A stretch of DNA of 64,000 bases from Acidobacteria bacterium AB60 (GTDB taxonomy: Bacteria; Acidobacteriota; Terriglobia; Terriglobales; Acidobacteriaceae). Positions 6,939 through 16,067 of the stretch are shown here, in pieces. A program made the translations under genes and the position numbers. The number at the start of each line of letters is the position of its first letter. Position 1 is the first letter of the stretch. The stretch is taken from positions 1 through 64,000 of the forward strand of contig VANK01000003.1 of the NCBI GenBank assembly GCA_008682415.1, in the 5' to 3' direction. The notes beneath the pieces were generated by a model. That model was not told where the DNA came from. It ran no database searches and was given only the letters and a program-made list of their open reading frames with translations.

Positions 6939-9233
6939 ATGCTCAAAATCAAGTTTTGGTGCACGCTTGCGTGCCTTCTTGCGGTGTCGTCGTTTCTTCC
7001 CGGCTGCGGATCGTCCCACACCAGCACTCCACCGAACGTACAGATCAGCGTGGTCGCCGCGGGCACGGGATCGGGAACGGTGAGCAGCGCGCCGGGTGGA
7101 ATCAACTGCGGTTCAACCTGCAGTGCCAGCTTTGCGGCGGGCACCTCCGTGACGCTGACCGCAACGCCGAACAATGGCTCGACGTTTGCGGGCTGGTCGG
7201 GCGGTGGGTGCAGCGGCACGAGCGCGTGCACGATGATGGCTTCGGCAGCGGCGTCGGTGACGGCCACGTTCAACACGGCGGCGGCGAACACCGATCAGCT
7301 GACGGTGCAACTTGCCGGCACGGGCACGGGATCGGTGAGCAGCGCGCCCGCGGGAATCACGTGCGGCACGACGTGCGCAGCGAGCTTTGCTACGGGCGCG
7401 GCGGTGACGCTGACGGCAACAGCCAATGCGGGCTCGACGTTTGCGGGCTGGTCGGGCGGCGGCTGCAGCGGCACGGGCAGCTGCGTGGTGACGCTGTCGA
7501 GTAACACGACGGTGACCGCCACGTTCAACACGTCCACGACGCCGACCAATAATCTGACGGTGAAGCTGGCGGGGACGGGCACGGGCACGGTGAGCAGCGC
7601 GCCGTCCGGCATTACGTGCGGCACCACGTGCACGGCCGCGTTTGCGACGGGCAGCGCAGTGACGTTGACGGCGGCGCCGGGGACGGGCTCGACGTTCGGC
7701 GGGTGGTCAGGCGGCGGCTGCACGGGCACGACGACAACGTGCACGGTGACGCTGTCTGCGGACACGACGGTGACGGCGACGTTCAACCTGAGCGGGACGA
7801 TCAATTCGCTGAACCACATCATCTTCCTGGCGCAGGAGAATCGCTCGTTCGATCACTACTTTGGAGCTTTGCGGCAGTATTGGGCGCAGAACGGGTATCC
7901 GGATCAGTCGTTCGATGGGCTGCCGCAGTTTAATCCGGCAACGGGAGCGGCGCCGCTGCAAGGGCCGGCGCCGACGAATCCGGGATGCGATCCGACCGCT
8001 CCGTATCCGGCTGACTGCAAGCCGACAGCGAGTAATCCGGTGCCCTCTTTCCATCTGAAGACGGTGTGCAATGAGAACACCAGCCCCTCGTGGAATGAGG
8101 CGCACGTGGACTGGAACCTGACCGACCAGGTGGATCAATATAATGATCCACTGCTCAATGGGTTCGTGTACTCGGCGGCCCACGACTTTAGGAGCAACCT
8201 GGCGGCCGGCGTTCCACCGAAGAAAGACCTCAACGGCAACACGGCGATGGGCTACCTTGATGGCGGCGACCTGAACTACTACTACTTCATGGCGTCGAAC
8301 TTCGCCACGTCGGATCGATGGTTCCATCCGATGATGTCGCGGACTCCTCCCAATCGCGACTACCTGATTGCGGCCACCTCGCAGGGAACGGTGAACCCGC
8401 CGGGCACGAATGCCAATGATTCGACGCCGCTGACCGCTCCGACGATCTTTCAGGAGCTTCAGACGGCGGGGATTACCTGGAAGGTCTATGTGGATCCGGC
8501 GACTCCGGCGCAAGGCGGCTGCGCAGGTCCACCGTACGATCCGGCGTGCCTGGTGAAGCTGAGCTCATTGAAGAACTTCAGCTTTGGTCAGACGGTCGTG
8601 ACGACGTATCCGCAGAACATCGCTCCCATCTCTCAGTATCTTGCGGATGTGCAGAACGGCACTCTTCCGCAGGTAGCGCTCATCGAACCGGCAACGGACG
8701 ACGGAACCGACGAGCACGGCTCGAACTCGGACACCGTGCCGACCAATGTGCAGACGGGCGCGAACTATGTCGCTGGGTTGATCAACACGCTCATGCAGAG
8801 CCAGTCGTGGAAGGACTCGGCGTTCATTCTCACGTTCGACGAGTTTGGCGGGCTGTATGATCACGTGGCTCCGCAACCCGCGGTAAACCCCGATGGCATC
8901 AAGCCGCTCGACTACCAACCCAACGATGTTTGTAACAACGGTTCTACAGGGCCGACTTGCGACTTCACGTTCACGGGGTATCGTGTGCCCCTGATCGTGG
9001 TCTCGCCCTTCACCAAGAAGAACTTCGTGTCGCATAAGGTGAGGGACTTCACGGCGATACTCAATCTGATCGAGACGCGGTTCAATGTACCGGCACTGAC
9101 GAAACGCGACGCGGCGCAGGTGGACATGACGGAGTTCTTTGACTTCGTGAATCCGCCGTGGATGACGCCTCCTTCGAATGTGCCGGTGCAAAACACCAAT
9201 GGCACATGCTCGACAGATCCGCCGACGCCGTAG
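6939..9233 (+). CDS. Lipoprotein phosphoesterase with InlB-like repeats
   Basis: A 764-residue protein. A lipoprotein signal ends at FLPGC (C23). Three repeats follow with an exact 85-residue period (about 34-112, 119-197, 204-282), each carrying a CGxTC pair and a GWSGGGCxG...C pair, as in divergent InlB B-repeat (Flg_new-like) modules. A PF04185 phosphoesterase domain (phospholipase C or acid phosphatase A type) starts at NHIIFLAQENRSFDHYFG near residue 292 and includes DEHGSNSD and TFDEFGGLYDHV. The repeats probably form a Cys-stabilised stalk holding the enzyme off the outer membrane. Substrates may be phospholipids or phosphomonoesters. A strong hairpin terminator follows. Confidence 0.88.
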   Translation: MLKIKFWCTLACLLAVSSFLPGCGSSHTSTPPNVQISVVAAGTGSGTVSSAPGGINCGSTCSASFAAGTSVTLTATPNNGSTFAGWSGGGCSGTSACTMMASAAASVTATFNTAAANTDQLTVQLAGTGTGSVSSAPAGITCGTTCAASFATGAAVTLTATANAGSTFAGWSGGGCSGTGSCVVTLSSNTTVTATFNTSTTPTNNLTVKLAGTGTGTVSSAPSGITCGTTCTAAFATGSAVTLTAAPGTGSTFGGWSGGGCTGTTTTCTVTLSADTTVTATFNLSGTINSLNHIIFLAQENRSFDHYFGALRQYWAQNGYPDQSFDGLPQFNPATGAAPLQGPAPTNPGCDPTAPYPADCKPTASNPVPSFHLKTVCNENTSPSWNEAHVDWNLTDQVDQYNDPLLNGFVYSAAHDFRSNLAAGVPPKKDLNGNTAMGYLDGGDLNYYYFMASNFATSDRWFHPMMSRTPPNRDYLIAATSQGTVNPPGTNANDSTPLTAPTIFQELQTAGITWKVYVDPATPAQGGCAGPPYDPACLVKLSSLKNFSFGQTVVTTYPQNIAPISQYLADVQNGTLPQVALIEPATDDGTDEHGSNSDTVPTNVQTGANYVAGLINTLMQSQSWKDSAFILTFDEFGGLYDHVAPQPAVNPDGIKPLDYQPNDVCNNGSTGPTCDFTFTGYRVPLIVVSPFTKKNFVSHKVRDFTAILNLIETRFNVPALTKRDAAQVDMTEFFDFVNPPWMTPPSNVPVQNTNGTCSTDPPTP
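7038..7784 (+). repeat. Three in-gene 255-bp tandem repeats
   Basis: DNA encoding the three InlB-like modules of the phosphoesterase, period 255 bp (85 codons). Nucleotide identity is visibly high in the GGCTGGTCGGGCGG and ACGGGCACGGG segments, so copy-number change by recombination is plausible. Confidence 0.8.
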
Positions 9234-9259
9234 AGGCAACTGCGGGGTCAGGATAGACG

Positions 9260-9293
9260 CGGCCGGTCTCATTGAATTGAGGCTGGCCGTTTT
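9260..9293 (+). terminator. Rho-independent terminator
   Basis: The stem pairs 9260-9271 (CGGCCGGTCTCA) with 9278-9289 over a 6-nt loop, 12 pairs including two G-T, followed by TTTTG. It ends the phosphoesterase transcript and also separates it from mqnA, which converges from the right. Confidence 0.75.
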
Positions 9294-9299
9294 GTTTGT

Positions 9300-10166
9300 C
9301 TAGAGCGCGAGTTGATAGGCCGGGAGGATGCCGGCTTCGGCGGCCATGCGGAAGAAGGCGCGCATGCCGGCGATGCACTCGTCGTCGAGGATGTAGTGGA
9401 TGTTTTCGCTGAGGTAGCGGCGGATGGTGTGCTCGGGGACGGGCAAGCGGAGGGACCACTCGCGGGCGAGGGCTTCGATCTGAGCGAGGCCGTGATCGCG
9501 GGACTGGATGAAGTCGGCGGCGATGGTGTCCCAGGGCAGGGCGGCGCGGGAGGCGGCGTCGGGGTGCGCGGCCCAGACGGCGGAGATGAAGGGAAGGCCG
9601 GTGAGGGAGCGCCACTCGTGCGCGATGTCGTGGTAGGCGAGCTCCTCTTCGTGGCGTTCGCCGCGGTTGGCGCGCTCTTCGAGGGCGAGGAGGGCGGGGT
9701 CGCCGATGAGGATGGCGGCGTCGGCGCGCTCCAGCATGGCGTCGAGGTCGGCGGCCATGGGCAGGAACTCGACGGCGGGATTGCCCCACTTGTGGAACAT
9801 GAGACGCGTGTAGGCGATGGTGGTGCGGCTGGCGGTGTCGGCGGCGACGGTGCGGATCTCCGCGAGAGGCCGGGTGGCGCGGCGGACCAGGAGCAGGGAG
9901 CGCACGTAGTCCCTGGAGGCGATGGTGCAGCCGGGCAGGATGCGCAGCTGGGGATTGTGCGCGAGGGCGGCGATGGGGACGAGGCCGATGTCGGCGGAGC
10001 CGGCGGCGAGGCGGTCGGCGCACTCGGAGGGAAGCATCCAGTCGATCCGATATCGCGCGGCGAGCGCGGTGGCGAGGGGCGGGTGTTCGAAGTCCCACAT
10101 CAGAGGCGCAGGATTGAGGAAGCGGATAGCGGCGATGCGCAGAGGAGATCGATCGGGGACTGGCAC
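9300..10166 (-). CDS. mqnA: Chorismate dehydratase (futalosine pathway)
   Basis: MqnA makes 3-enolpyruvyl-benzoate from chorismate, the first step of the futalosine route to menaquinone. The 288-residue protein has the two-lobed periplasmic-binding-like fold of the MqnA/MqnD family. Recognisable pieces are IRFLNPAPLMW, GSADIGLVPIAAL and TRLMFHKWGNPAVEFLP. The start is GTG; TAAACT lies six bases upstream, and a GGAGAG directly abuts the codon, too close for a normal Shine-Dalgarno, so it may be leaderless. No other men or mqn gene is in the window. MqnD is similar, but the N-terminal pattern fits MqnA better. Confidence 0.88.
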   Translation of the reverse strand: MPVPDRSPLRIAAIRFLNPAPLMWDFEHPPLATALAARYRIDWMLPSECADRLAAGSADIGLVPIAALAHNPQLRILPGCTIASRDYVRSLLLVRRATRPLAEIRTVAADTASRTTIAYTRLMFHKWGNPAVEFLPMAADLDAMLERADAAILIGDPALLALEERANRGERHEEELAYHDIAHEWRSLTGLPFISAVWAAHPDAASRAALPWDTIAADFIQSRDHGLAQIEALAREWSLRLPVPEHTIRRYLSENIHYILDDECIAGMRAFFRMAAEAGILPAYQLAL

Positions 10167-10172
10167 CTCTCC

Positions 10173-10178
10173 AGTTTA
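10173..10178 (-). promoter_or_regulatory. -10 hexamer TAAACT of mqnA
   Basis: TAAACT on the minus strand ends 6 nt before the mqnA GTG; the six bases between are GGAGAG. polA has the same TAAACT seven bases before its GTG. Confidence 0.55.
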
Positions 10179-10349
10179 ATTTCCCGGCGTGCGGAACGCA
10201 TTCCGCGCGTACGCGGGGAGGCGTGCGCCGCGCTGTGTCCGGTGAACTTGACATTCGGCACGGCCGGGCATAACTTGGGCGGAAAATCAGCGAACGAACG
10301 GGAGATTCATCGCGCGAACGGCGGTTGCGTGCGCGCGGCGTGGCGTGGA

Positions 10350-11531
10350 ATGACGAGTGAGAGCAGCAGAGCGGCGCAGTCTCGATCGATAGAGAACGTG
10401 GAGGATCAGCTCGGCTGGCTGGCTCTGACGGGGACTCCGGGGCTGGGCGCGCGGCGGGTACTGGACGTGATGAAAACGCTCGTGGCGCCGAGCCAGATCT
10501 TCGAGCTCTCGCTGACGGAGCTTGAGGCGCTGCAGCTTTCGGCGGAGGCGGCGCAATTTCTTTTCGATGGCAAGGCGCGCCGCGTGGCGGAGGCGGAGTG
10601 GGCTGCGCTGAAGGCGGCCGGCGCCGAGTTGGTGGCGTACAACGATGCGGCCTATCCGGAACGGCTGCGCGAGATCTGGGATCCGCCGCCGGTGTTGTGG
10701 GTGCGGGGCCGGGCCGATCTGCTGACGAGGCCATCGATCGCGATCGTGGGCACGCGGCATCCTTCGCCGTACGGCGCGGGGGTGGCGGAGCTGCTGGCGC
10801 GCGATCTGGCGGCGCGGCACCTGCTGGTGATCAGCGGCATGGCGCGGGGCATCGACACGTGCGCGCATAAGGGCGCGCTGGCGGCGCGCATGCCTACGCT
10901 GGCGGTGTGGGGCACGGGTGTGGATATTCCTTATCCCAAGGAGAACCGGAAGCTGGCGGATGACATTCTCGCGATGGGAGGAACCATTGTGAGCGAGGTG
11001 CCGCTGGGGACGTTTCCTGCGCCGCAGAACTTTCCCCGGCGCAATCGCATTCTGAGCGGGCTCAGTATCGGGGTCCTGGTGGTGGAGGCGGCGGAGAACT
11101 CCGGAACGCGAATTACGGCGCGTTGCGCCGCCGAACAAAATCGCGATCTGTTCGCGGTGCCAGGTAACGTGACCAACAAGAACTCCTGGACGCCTAACAC
11201 GTTGATTAAACAGGGAGCAAAGCTGGTCGCGACGTGGGAGGATGTGTGGGAGGAGCTGCCGTCTGACGTGCGCCTGGAACTGGAGGGCGCGGGGGGTGTT
11301 GCATCCAAAGTGGAGGCTCAAGCATCTCTTTTGCCTGATCCGGCGCTTCGCCCGGAAGAGGCCATCGTGCTCGAGATATTGCGATCAGACGAGTCGCTGC
11401 AGATCGACGGTATCCTGGAATCTCTTGAGACGCAATTGACTTCTTCTGAGGTGTTTACAGCACTGTTCGAGCTGGAGATGGCGGGGCGGATCCGGCAACT
11501 GCCGGGAAAGAACTACGTGCGCACCCTCTAG
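10350..11531 (+). CDS. dprA: DNA-processing protein DprA
   Basis: DprA protects incoming single-stranded DNA and loads RecA during natural transformation. The 393-residue protein has an N-terminal helix-hairpin-helix-like region (LGWLALTGTPGLGARRVLD). The Rossmann-fold core carries GTRHPSPYG, SGMARGIDTCAHKGAL, GTGVDIPYPKENR and FPRRNRILSGLS. A C-terminal winged-helix domain (about residues 325-393) follows. The ATG at 10350 fits the family N-terminus, though the upstream GTGGA is only a weak ribosome binding site. topA lies 301 nt downstream, the classic dprA-topA order. No com genes are visible here. Confidence 0.95.
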   Translation: MTSESSRAAQSRSIENVEDQLGWLALTGTPGLGARRVLDVMKTLVAPSQIFELSLTELEALQLSAEAAQFLFDGKARRVAEAEWAALKAAGAELVAYNDAAYPERLREIWDPPPVLWVRGRADLLTRPSIAIVGTRHPSPYGAGVAELLARDLAARHLLVISGMARGIDTCAHKGALAARMPTLAVWGTGVDIPYPKENRKLADDILAMGGTIVSEVPLGTFPAPQNFPRRNRILSGLSIGVLVVEAAENSGTRITARCAAEQNRDLFAVPGNVTNKNSWTPNTLIKQGAKLVATWEDVWEELPSDVRLELEGAGGVASKVEAQASLLPDPALRPEEAIVLEILRSDESLQIDGILESLETQLTSSEVFTALFELEMAGRIRQLPGKNYVRTL

Positions 11532-11832
11532 CGCAGACGTGTTCCAATCTTTTTGAGAACGAACCGGCCCGATGCAGATTTTGTGCATTTTCCGCCCGTT
11601 TGCGCGTATTGTCTTGGAGAGCGGTTCACGGATTGAGGTGGGCGGAACTGGAAATGAGCCTGCCTTCCGTGATAGGTTGCAAGTTTCAGCGGATCAATTG
11701 GAGACGAGATCGGCGCCGGCGGAATTAGCGGGCCGGAATGAAACCACGAGCCGCGCAGTGTAATCAGAGTTGAAACGGAAGGGACCGTCGCGAGTCCAAC
11801 AGGCCGAGGCGGTATCAGTAATAAGGATGGCA
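11532..11832. other. Intergenic region dprA-topA
   Basis: 301 bases without a gene. It is lower in GC than its neighbours and contains scattered T-rich stretches (for example TCTTTTTGAG near 11550). No hairpin terminator or operator stands out. It presumably holds the topA promoter, but I cannot place a convincing -35/-10 pair. Confidence 0.5.
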
Positions 11833-14508
11833 ATGAGCAAATCACTGGTGATCGTCGAGTCGCCCGCGAAGGCGAAGACGATTGAAAAATATCTTGGCAA
11901 GGGCTACGAGGTGCTGGCTTCGGTCGGGCACATTATGGACCTTCCTAAAAACGATATTGGTGTGGAACTGAAGAAGCGGACCTTCGAGCCGACGTTGATT
12001 GTGTCGCCGGGCAAGGAGAAGGTGGTAGGCCAGTTGAAGAAGGCGGCGGCCAAGGCCGACGAAATTTTTCTTGCGCCTGACCCCGACCGTGAAGGCGAAG
12101 CCATTGCCTACCACCTGGCGCTGCAGCTTGGGACCTCGGCCAAGGAGCAGAAGAAGATTCGTCGCGTGACCTTCAACGAGATCACGAAGAAGGCTGTGCA
12201 GGATGCGTTCCAGCACGCCCGGGAAGTGGACCAGAACCTGGTGGCGGCGCAGCAGACGCGGCGGGTGCTGGATCGGCTGGTGGGCTACCAGATCTCCCCG
12301 CTGTTGTGGGACAAGGTGCGGCGCGGTCTTTCCGCGGGGCGCGTGCAGACGGTCGCGGTGCGATTGATTGTGGAGCGCGAGCGCGAGATTGCGGCGTTCC
12401 AGCCGGTGGAGTACTGGACGCTGGATGCGCTTCTGCATCCGGAGAAGAAGGCGGAGAGCCAGTTCAAGGCGCGCTTCCTGGGCGTGAACGGGGAGCCGGC
12501 GCGCGTTCCCAACGGCAAGGACAAGGACGGCAAGGACCAGTTCCTCTCGAATGCGCTGCCTGACAAGAAGTCGATGGACGAGGTCGTTGCGGCGCTGGAG
12601 AGCGCGAAGTGGTCGCTCACTTCGCTGCAGTCGACGGAGAAACAGCGTCGTCCGCTGGCGCCGTTTATTACCAGCCAGCTGCAGCGCGATGCGGCCGGCA
12701 AGCTGGGCTTTAACGTTCGCCGGACGATGGGCGTGGCGCAGCGTTTGTATGAAGGTATCGATCTCGGTCCGGAGGGAACGACGGGTCTGATTACCTACAT
12801 GCGTACCGACTCGCCGCGCGTGTCGCCGGAGGCCAAGGAGAGCGCCCGCGAGTGGATCGGCAAGAGCCTGGGCCCGCAGTACCTGCCCGCCACTCCCAAT
12901 GAGTACCGGGGCAAGAAGGACGCGCAGGACGCGCACGAGGCGATCCGCCCGACGGATGCTTCGCGCACGCCGGAGTCGATTGCGAAGTATCTGAGCGATG
13001 AGCAGCTCAAGCTGTATCGGCTGATCTGGCAGCGCTTCGTGGCGTCGCAGATGATGCCGGCGGTGTTCGATGTGACCACGGCAAAGATTGCGGCTGTTTC
13101 CTCCAAGACCGGCAAGACCTACGACTTCCGCGCCAGCGGATCAGTGCTGCGCTTCGAGGGATTCCTGAAGGTCTACGAGATGACGGAGGACAAGGCCGCG
13201 GACGACGAGGATGAATCGAAGAACAAGCTGCCCAACCTGGATGGAGTGAACGCGCTGGCGCTGGACAAGCTGGAGCCCGAGGATCACTTCACTTCGCCGC
13301 CGCCGCGTTACAACGAAGCGTCGCTGGTGAAGATCCTGGAGGAACGCGGGATCGGCCGCCCGTCAACCTACGCGTCCATCATCAACACGATCCAGGACCG
13401 CGAGTACGTGACGAAGATCAGCGGGCGATTTTATCCCACGGAGATCGGCGTGGTGGTGTGCGATCTGCTGGTGAAGAACTTCCCTTACATCTTCGATGTG
13501 AAATATACGGCGCGCCTGGAAGAGGAGCTGGACGACATTGAAGAGGGCAAGGAGCGCTGGACGGATCTTCTGAATGCCTTCTACGACCACTTTGAAGAGG
13601 AGCTGGAAGTGGCCGAGAAGGAGATGGAAGATATCAAGCGCATGGAGATCAAGACGGACGAGAAGTGCGAACTATGCGGCTCTCCGCTTCTGCTGAAGTG
13701 GGGCAAGTTCGGTACCTTCTTCGCCTGTTCGGCGTACAACAAGAAGGATCCGACGAGCTGCACGTTCACCAAGGAGAACACCGCGGCCAAGCCCGACCTG
13801 AACACGCCCGAGGCGCAGGAGGCGAGCGAGCAGGAGGAGTACTGCGAGAACTGCGGCAAGGTGATGGTGTTGCGTCGCGGTCCGTTCGGGATGTTCCTGG
13901 CGTGCCCGGACTACAACGCCGATCCGCCCTGCAAGACATTCCGCAAGCTGAGTCAGAAGCAGCAGCAGAAGCAGACGGCGCCGCAGCCCACGGGCGAGGA
14001 TTGTCCGGTGTGCGGCAAGGCTCTGGTGCTGCGCCAGGGAGCCTACGGGGAGTTTGTGTCATGCTCCGGGTATCCCAAGTGCAAGTATGTGAAGCAGAAC
14101 ATCATTGAGGGGATGAAGTGCCCCAAGTGCGGGACCGGCGACATTGCCGAACGTAAGGCAAAGCGCGGCAACGTGTTCTGGGGCTGCACCAATTATCCCA
14201 AGTGCGACTTCACGTCGAACTACAAGCCTGTGTCGCAGAAGTGCCCGGAGTGCGGCAGCGCGTACCTGCTGGAAAAGACTCTGAAGGACGGGATCTATCT
14301 GGAGTGCCCGAACAAGAAACGGGTGGCCGAGGAAGAGGCGCCGAAGAAGAAGGGCAAAAAGACCGAGCCCGAGCCGCAGCCGACGGTGGTCTGCACCTAC
14401 TCCAAGCGCATCGGGGACCCGCCTCCGCCACCGACGGCTGAGACGCACGGGCCGGTTCCGGAGCAGACCGGCAAGAAGACGGGCAAGCGCGAGTTGCAAC
14501 CTGCCTGA
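11833..14508 (+). CDS. topA: DNA topoisomerase I
   Basis: Type IA topoisomerase that relaxes negative supercoils. The 891-residue protein starts with the TOPRIM domain (LVIVESPAKAKTIEKYLG) and has the acidic DPDREGEAIAYH motif. The catalytic tyrosine is Y322 in TYMRTDSPRVS. The C-terminal part carries a series of Cys4 zinc ribbons: CELCG...C, CENCG...C, CPVCG...CSGYPKC, CPKCG...CTNYPKC and a last, partly degenerate CPECG. The tail is Lys- and Pro-rich. The ATG at 11833 is preferred over 11827 because AAGGA lies at the right distance. A strong terminator follows the stop. Confidence 0.97.
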   Translation: MSKSLVIVESPAKAKTIEKYLGKGYEVLASVGHIMDLPKNDIGVELKKRTFEPTLIVSPGKEKVVGQLKKAAAKADEIFLAPDPDREGEAIAYHLALQLGTSAKEQKKIRRVTFNEITKKAVQDAFQHAREVDQNLVAAQQTRRVLDRLVGYQISPLLWDKVRRGLSAGRVQTVAVRLIVEREREIAAFQPVEYWTLDALLHPEKKAESQFKARFLGVNGEPARVPNGKDKDGKDQFLSNALPDKKSMDEVVAALESAKWSLTSLQSTEKQRRPLAPFITSQLQRDAAGKLGFNVRRTMGVAQRLYEGIDLGPEGTTGLITYMRTDSPRVSPEAKESAREWIGKSLGPQYLPATPNEYRGKKDAQDAHEAIRPTDASRTPESIAKYLSDEQLKLYRLIWQRFVASQMMPAVFDVTTAKIAAVSSKTGKTYDFRASGSVLRFEGFLKVYEMTEDKAADDEDESKNKLPNLDGVNALALDKLEPEDHFTSPPPRYNEASLVKILEERGIGRPSTYASIINTIQDREYVTKISGRFYPTEIGVVVCDLLVKNFPYIFDVKYTARLEEELDDIEEGKERWTDLLNAFYDHFEEELEVAEKEMEDIKRMEIKTDEKCELCGSPLLLKWGKFGTFFACSAYNKKDPTSCTFTKENTAAKPDLNTPEAQEASEQEEYCENCGKVMVLRRGPFGMFLACPDYNADPPCKTFRKLSQKQQQKQTAPQPTGEDCPVCGKALVLRQGAYGEFVSCSGYPKCKYVKQNIIEGMKCPKCGTGDIAERKAKRGNVFWGCTNYPKCDFTSNYKPVSQKCPECGSAYLLEKTLKDGIYLECPNKKRVAEEEAPKKKGKKTEPEPQPTVVCTYSKRIGDPPPPPTAETHGPVPEQTGKKTGKRELQPA

Positions 14509-14531
14509 TTCAGGCGGGCATGCATGCTCGG

Positions 14532-14562
14532 GGCGTCCGCATCGCGGACGCCTCTTCTTTTT
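14532..14562 (+). terminator. Rho-independent terminator of topA
   Basis: GGCGTCCGC (14532-14540) pairs perfectly with GCGGACGCC (14544-14552) over a 3-nt loop, followed by a T-rich run TCTTCTTTTT. Confidence 0.88.
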
Positions 14563-14668
14563 GGGAGAGCGAAAGGATGACTGCAGCAGGCCTTCCGGCG
14601 CTCCGAAGAGGGAAGTGCCGTGTGAGAAAATCGTCTTTACGGTCGAAAAGCCAACAGCCTTCCGCCGA

Positions 14669-14674
14669 TAGAGT
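14669..14674 (+). promoter_or_regulatory. -10 hexamer TAGAGT of the proline dehydrogenase gene
   Basis: TAGAGT ends exactly 6 nt before the ATG at 14681. The bases between (CGAACT) contain no Shine-Dalgarno, so a leaderless transcript is likely. Confidence 0.55.
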
Positions 14675-14680
14675 CGAACT

Positions 14681-15607
14681 ATGGCATTGCTTCGTTCTGC
14701 GTTCATCGCGCTCTCCCGCAATCGCAGCCTGCGCCGCTTCGGCGAACGTTCCACAATCGGCACCCGTCTCAGCTCCCGGTTCGTTGCTGGCATGGAGGTC
14801 GAGGACGCGCTCCGGGTAGCGGAGGCAGTGAACAAGCAGGGCATGGCGGTTTCGCTGGATTCGCTGGGCGAAAGCGTGACGTCAGAGAACGAGGCGTTCA
14901 AGGCGGCGGAGGTCTACCATCGGCTGATCGATGCGATTGCCGCGCGGAAGCTCAATGCCAATGTCAGCGTCAAGCTCACGCAGATGGGATTGGGCCTGTC
15001 GCGGGAGATCGCTGAGAGCATTGCCCAGAATCTGACCGAGCATGCGCGGTCGGCGGGCACCTTCGTCCGCATCGACATGGAAGACTCGACGCTGACGCAG
15101 GTGACGCTGGATATCGTTCGCCGCATCCACGCCCAGCCCGGGCTTCGCGGGACCATCGGCACGGTGATCCAGGCGTATCTGTACCGTTCCCAGGCGGACG
15201 TGGAGCAACTGCTGGCAGAGGGTATCCGCATCCGTCTCTGCAAAGGGGCCTATAAAGAGCCGGCAGAGGTGGCGTTTCCGCGCAAGGGCGATGTTGACGC
15301 CAACTATGTTCGGCTGAGCTGCATGCTGTTGGACAGCCCGGTGTACCACGGTCTGGCGACCCACGACATTGCGATGATCCATGCGGCCAAGTCGTTCGCG
15401 CACCAGCATGGGATTGACGCCAGCCGCTACGAGTTCCAGATGCTGTTCGGGGTGCGCCGCGATCTGCAGCGGGAGCTGGTGCGCGATGGCTACCGGATGC
15501 GGGTATATATTCCCTTCGGCCGCGAGTGGTATCCATACTTCATGCGGCGGCTGGCGGAACGTCCGGCGAACGTATTCTTTCTGGCCAAAAACCTGCTGCG
15601 CAAGTAG
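14681..15607 (+). CDS. Proline dehydrogenase, monofunctional
   Basis: FAD enzyme that oxidises L-proline to pyrroline-5-carboxylate. The 308-residue protein has the beta/alpha-barrel of PF01619 with recognisable NVSVKLTQMGLGL, FVRIDMEDS, RLCKGAYKEP and FQMLFGVRRDLQREL. The length fits the monofunctional PutB-like class rather than the fused PutA of proteobacteria; no P5C dehydrogenase gene is adjacent. The ATG at 14681 has no ribosome binding site but a -10-like hexamer six bases upstream. It reads away from topA and converges on the BlaI-type regulator. Confidence 0.93.
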   Translation: MALLRSAFIALSRNRSLRRFGERSTIGTRLSSRFVAGMEVEDALRVAEAVNKQGMAVSLDSLGESVTSENEAFKAAEVYHRLIDAIAARKLNANVSVKLTQMGLGLSREIAESIAQNLTEHARSAGTFVRIDMEDSTLTQVTLDIVRRIHAQPGLRGTIGTVIQAYLYRSQADVEQLLAEGIRIRLCKGAYKEPAEVAFPRKGDVDANYVRLSCMLLDSPVYHGLATHDIAMIHAAKSFAHQHGIDASRYEFQMLFGVRRDLQRELVRDGYRMRVYIPFGREWYPYFMRRLAERPANVFFLAKNLLRK

Positions 15608-15635
15608 GAGTGCAGGACGGACTAGCGTCTCGGAC

Positions 15636-16067
15636 TCATTTCTTCGGGTCCTGTTTGCCGGGCGCATGGGCGGGCGCGCTCTTCTGCGCGACGGCGATTC
15701 GATCCGCCAGACGCTGCAATTCGGCGCGGTCCAGCACCTTGGAATCGACCATGCCCACGAGCAGGGCTTCGACGCTGCCCTCGCAGAACCAGTCCACAAT
15801 GCGCTGCACGGCGCGCCCGGCGACTTTTTGCCGTGTCTCCGCGGGCTGGTAGAGGAAGGTGCGATTTTCAACGGTGTGCGCCAGGTAGCCCTTCTCCTCG
15901 AGGCGACGGAGAACGGTGCGCACGGTTGAGTCTTTGAGGGGGCGATTGAGCTCTTCGCGGACCTGGTCTGCGGTTGCCGTCGTGAGCCGCCACACGATCG
16001 CGAGAATCTCGCGTTCCAGTTCGCCGAGCTCCACCGGATCGTGATCGAGAGGCGTGCTACCCTTCAT
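15636..16067 (-). CDS. BlaI/MecI/CopY-family transcriptional repressor
   Basis: A 143-residue winged-helix repressor. The N-terminal DNA-binding domain has LGELEREILAIVWRL, DSTVRTVLRRLEEKGYL and NRTFLYQP, the PF03965 pattern; the C-terminal half supplies the dimerisation helices. Family members usually repress beta-lactamase or BlaR1-type sensor genes and are removed by BlaR1 cleavage. No M56/BlaR1 gene adjoins it here. A perfect palindrome immediately abuts the ATG, which strongly suggests autorepression. The start is placed at the ATG that begins the recognisable domain. The C-terminal tail is Lys/Ala/Pro-rich and probably disordered. Confidence 0.9.
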   Translation of the reverse strand: MKGSTPLDHDPVELGELEREILAIVWRLTTATADQVREELNRPLKDSTVRTVLRRLEEKGYLAHTVENRTFLYQPAETRQKVAGRAVQRIVDWFCEGSVEALLVGMVDSKVLDRAELQRLADRIAVAQKSAPAHAPGKQDPKK

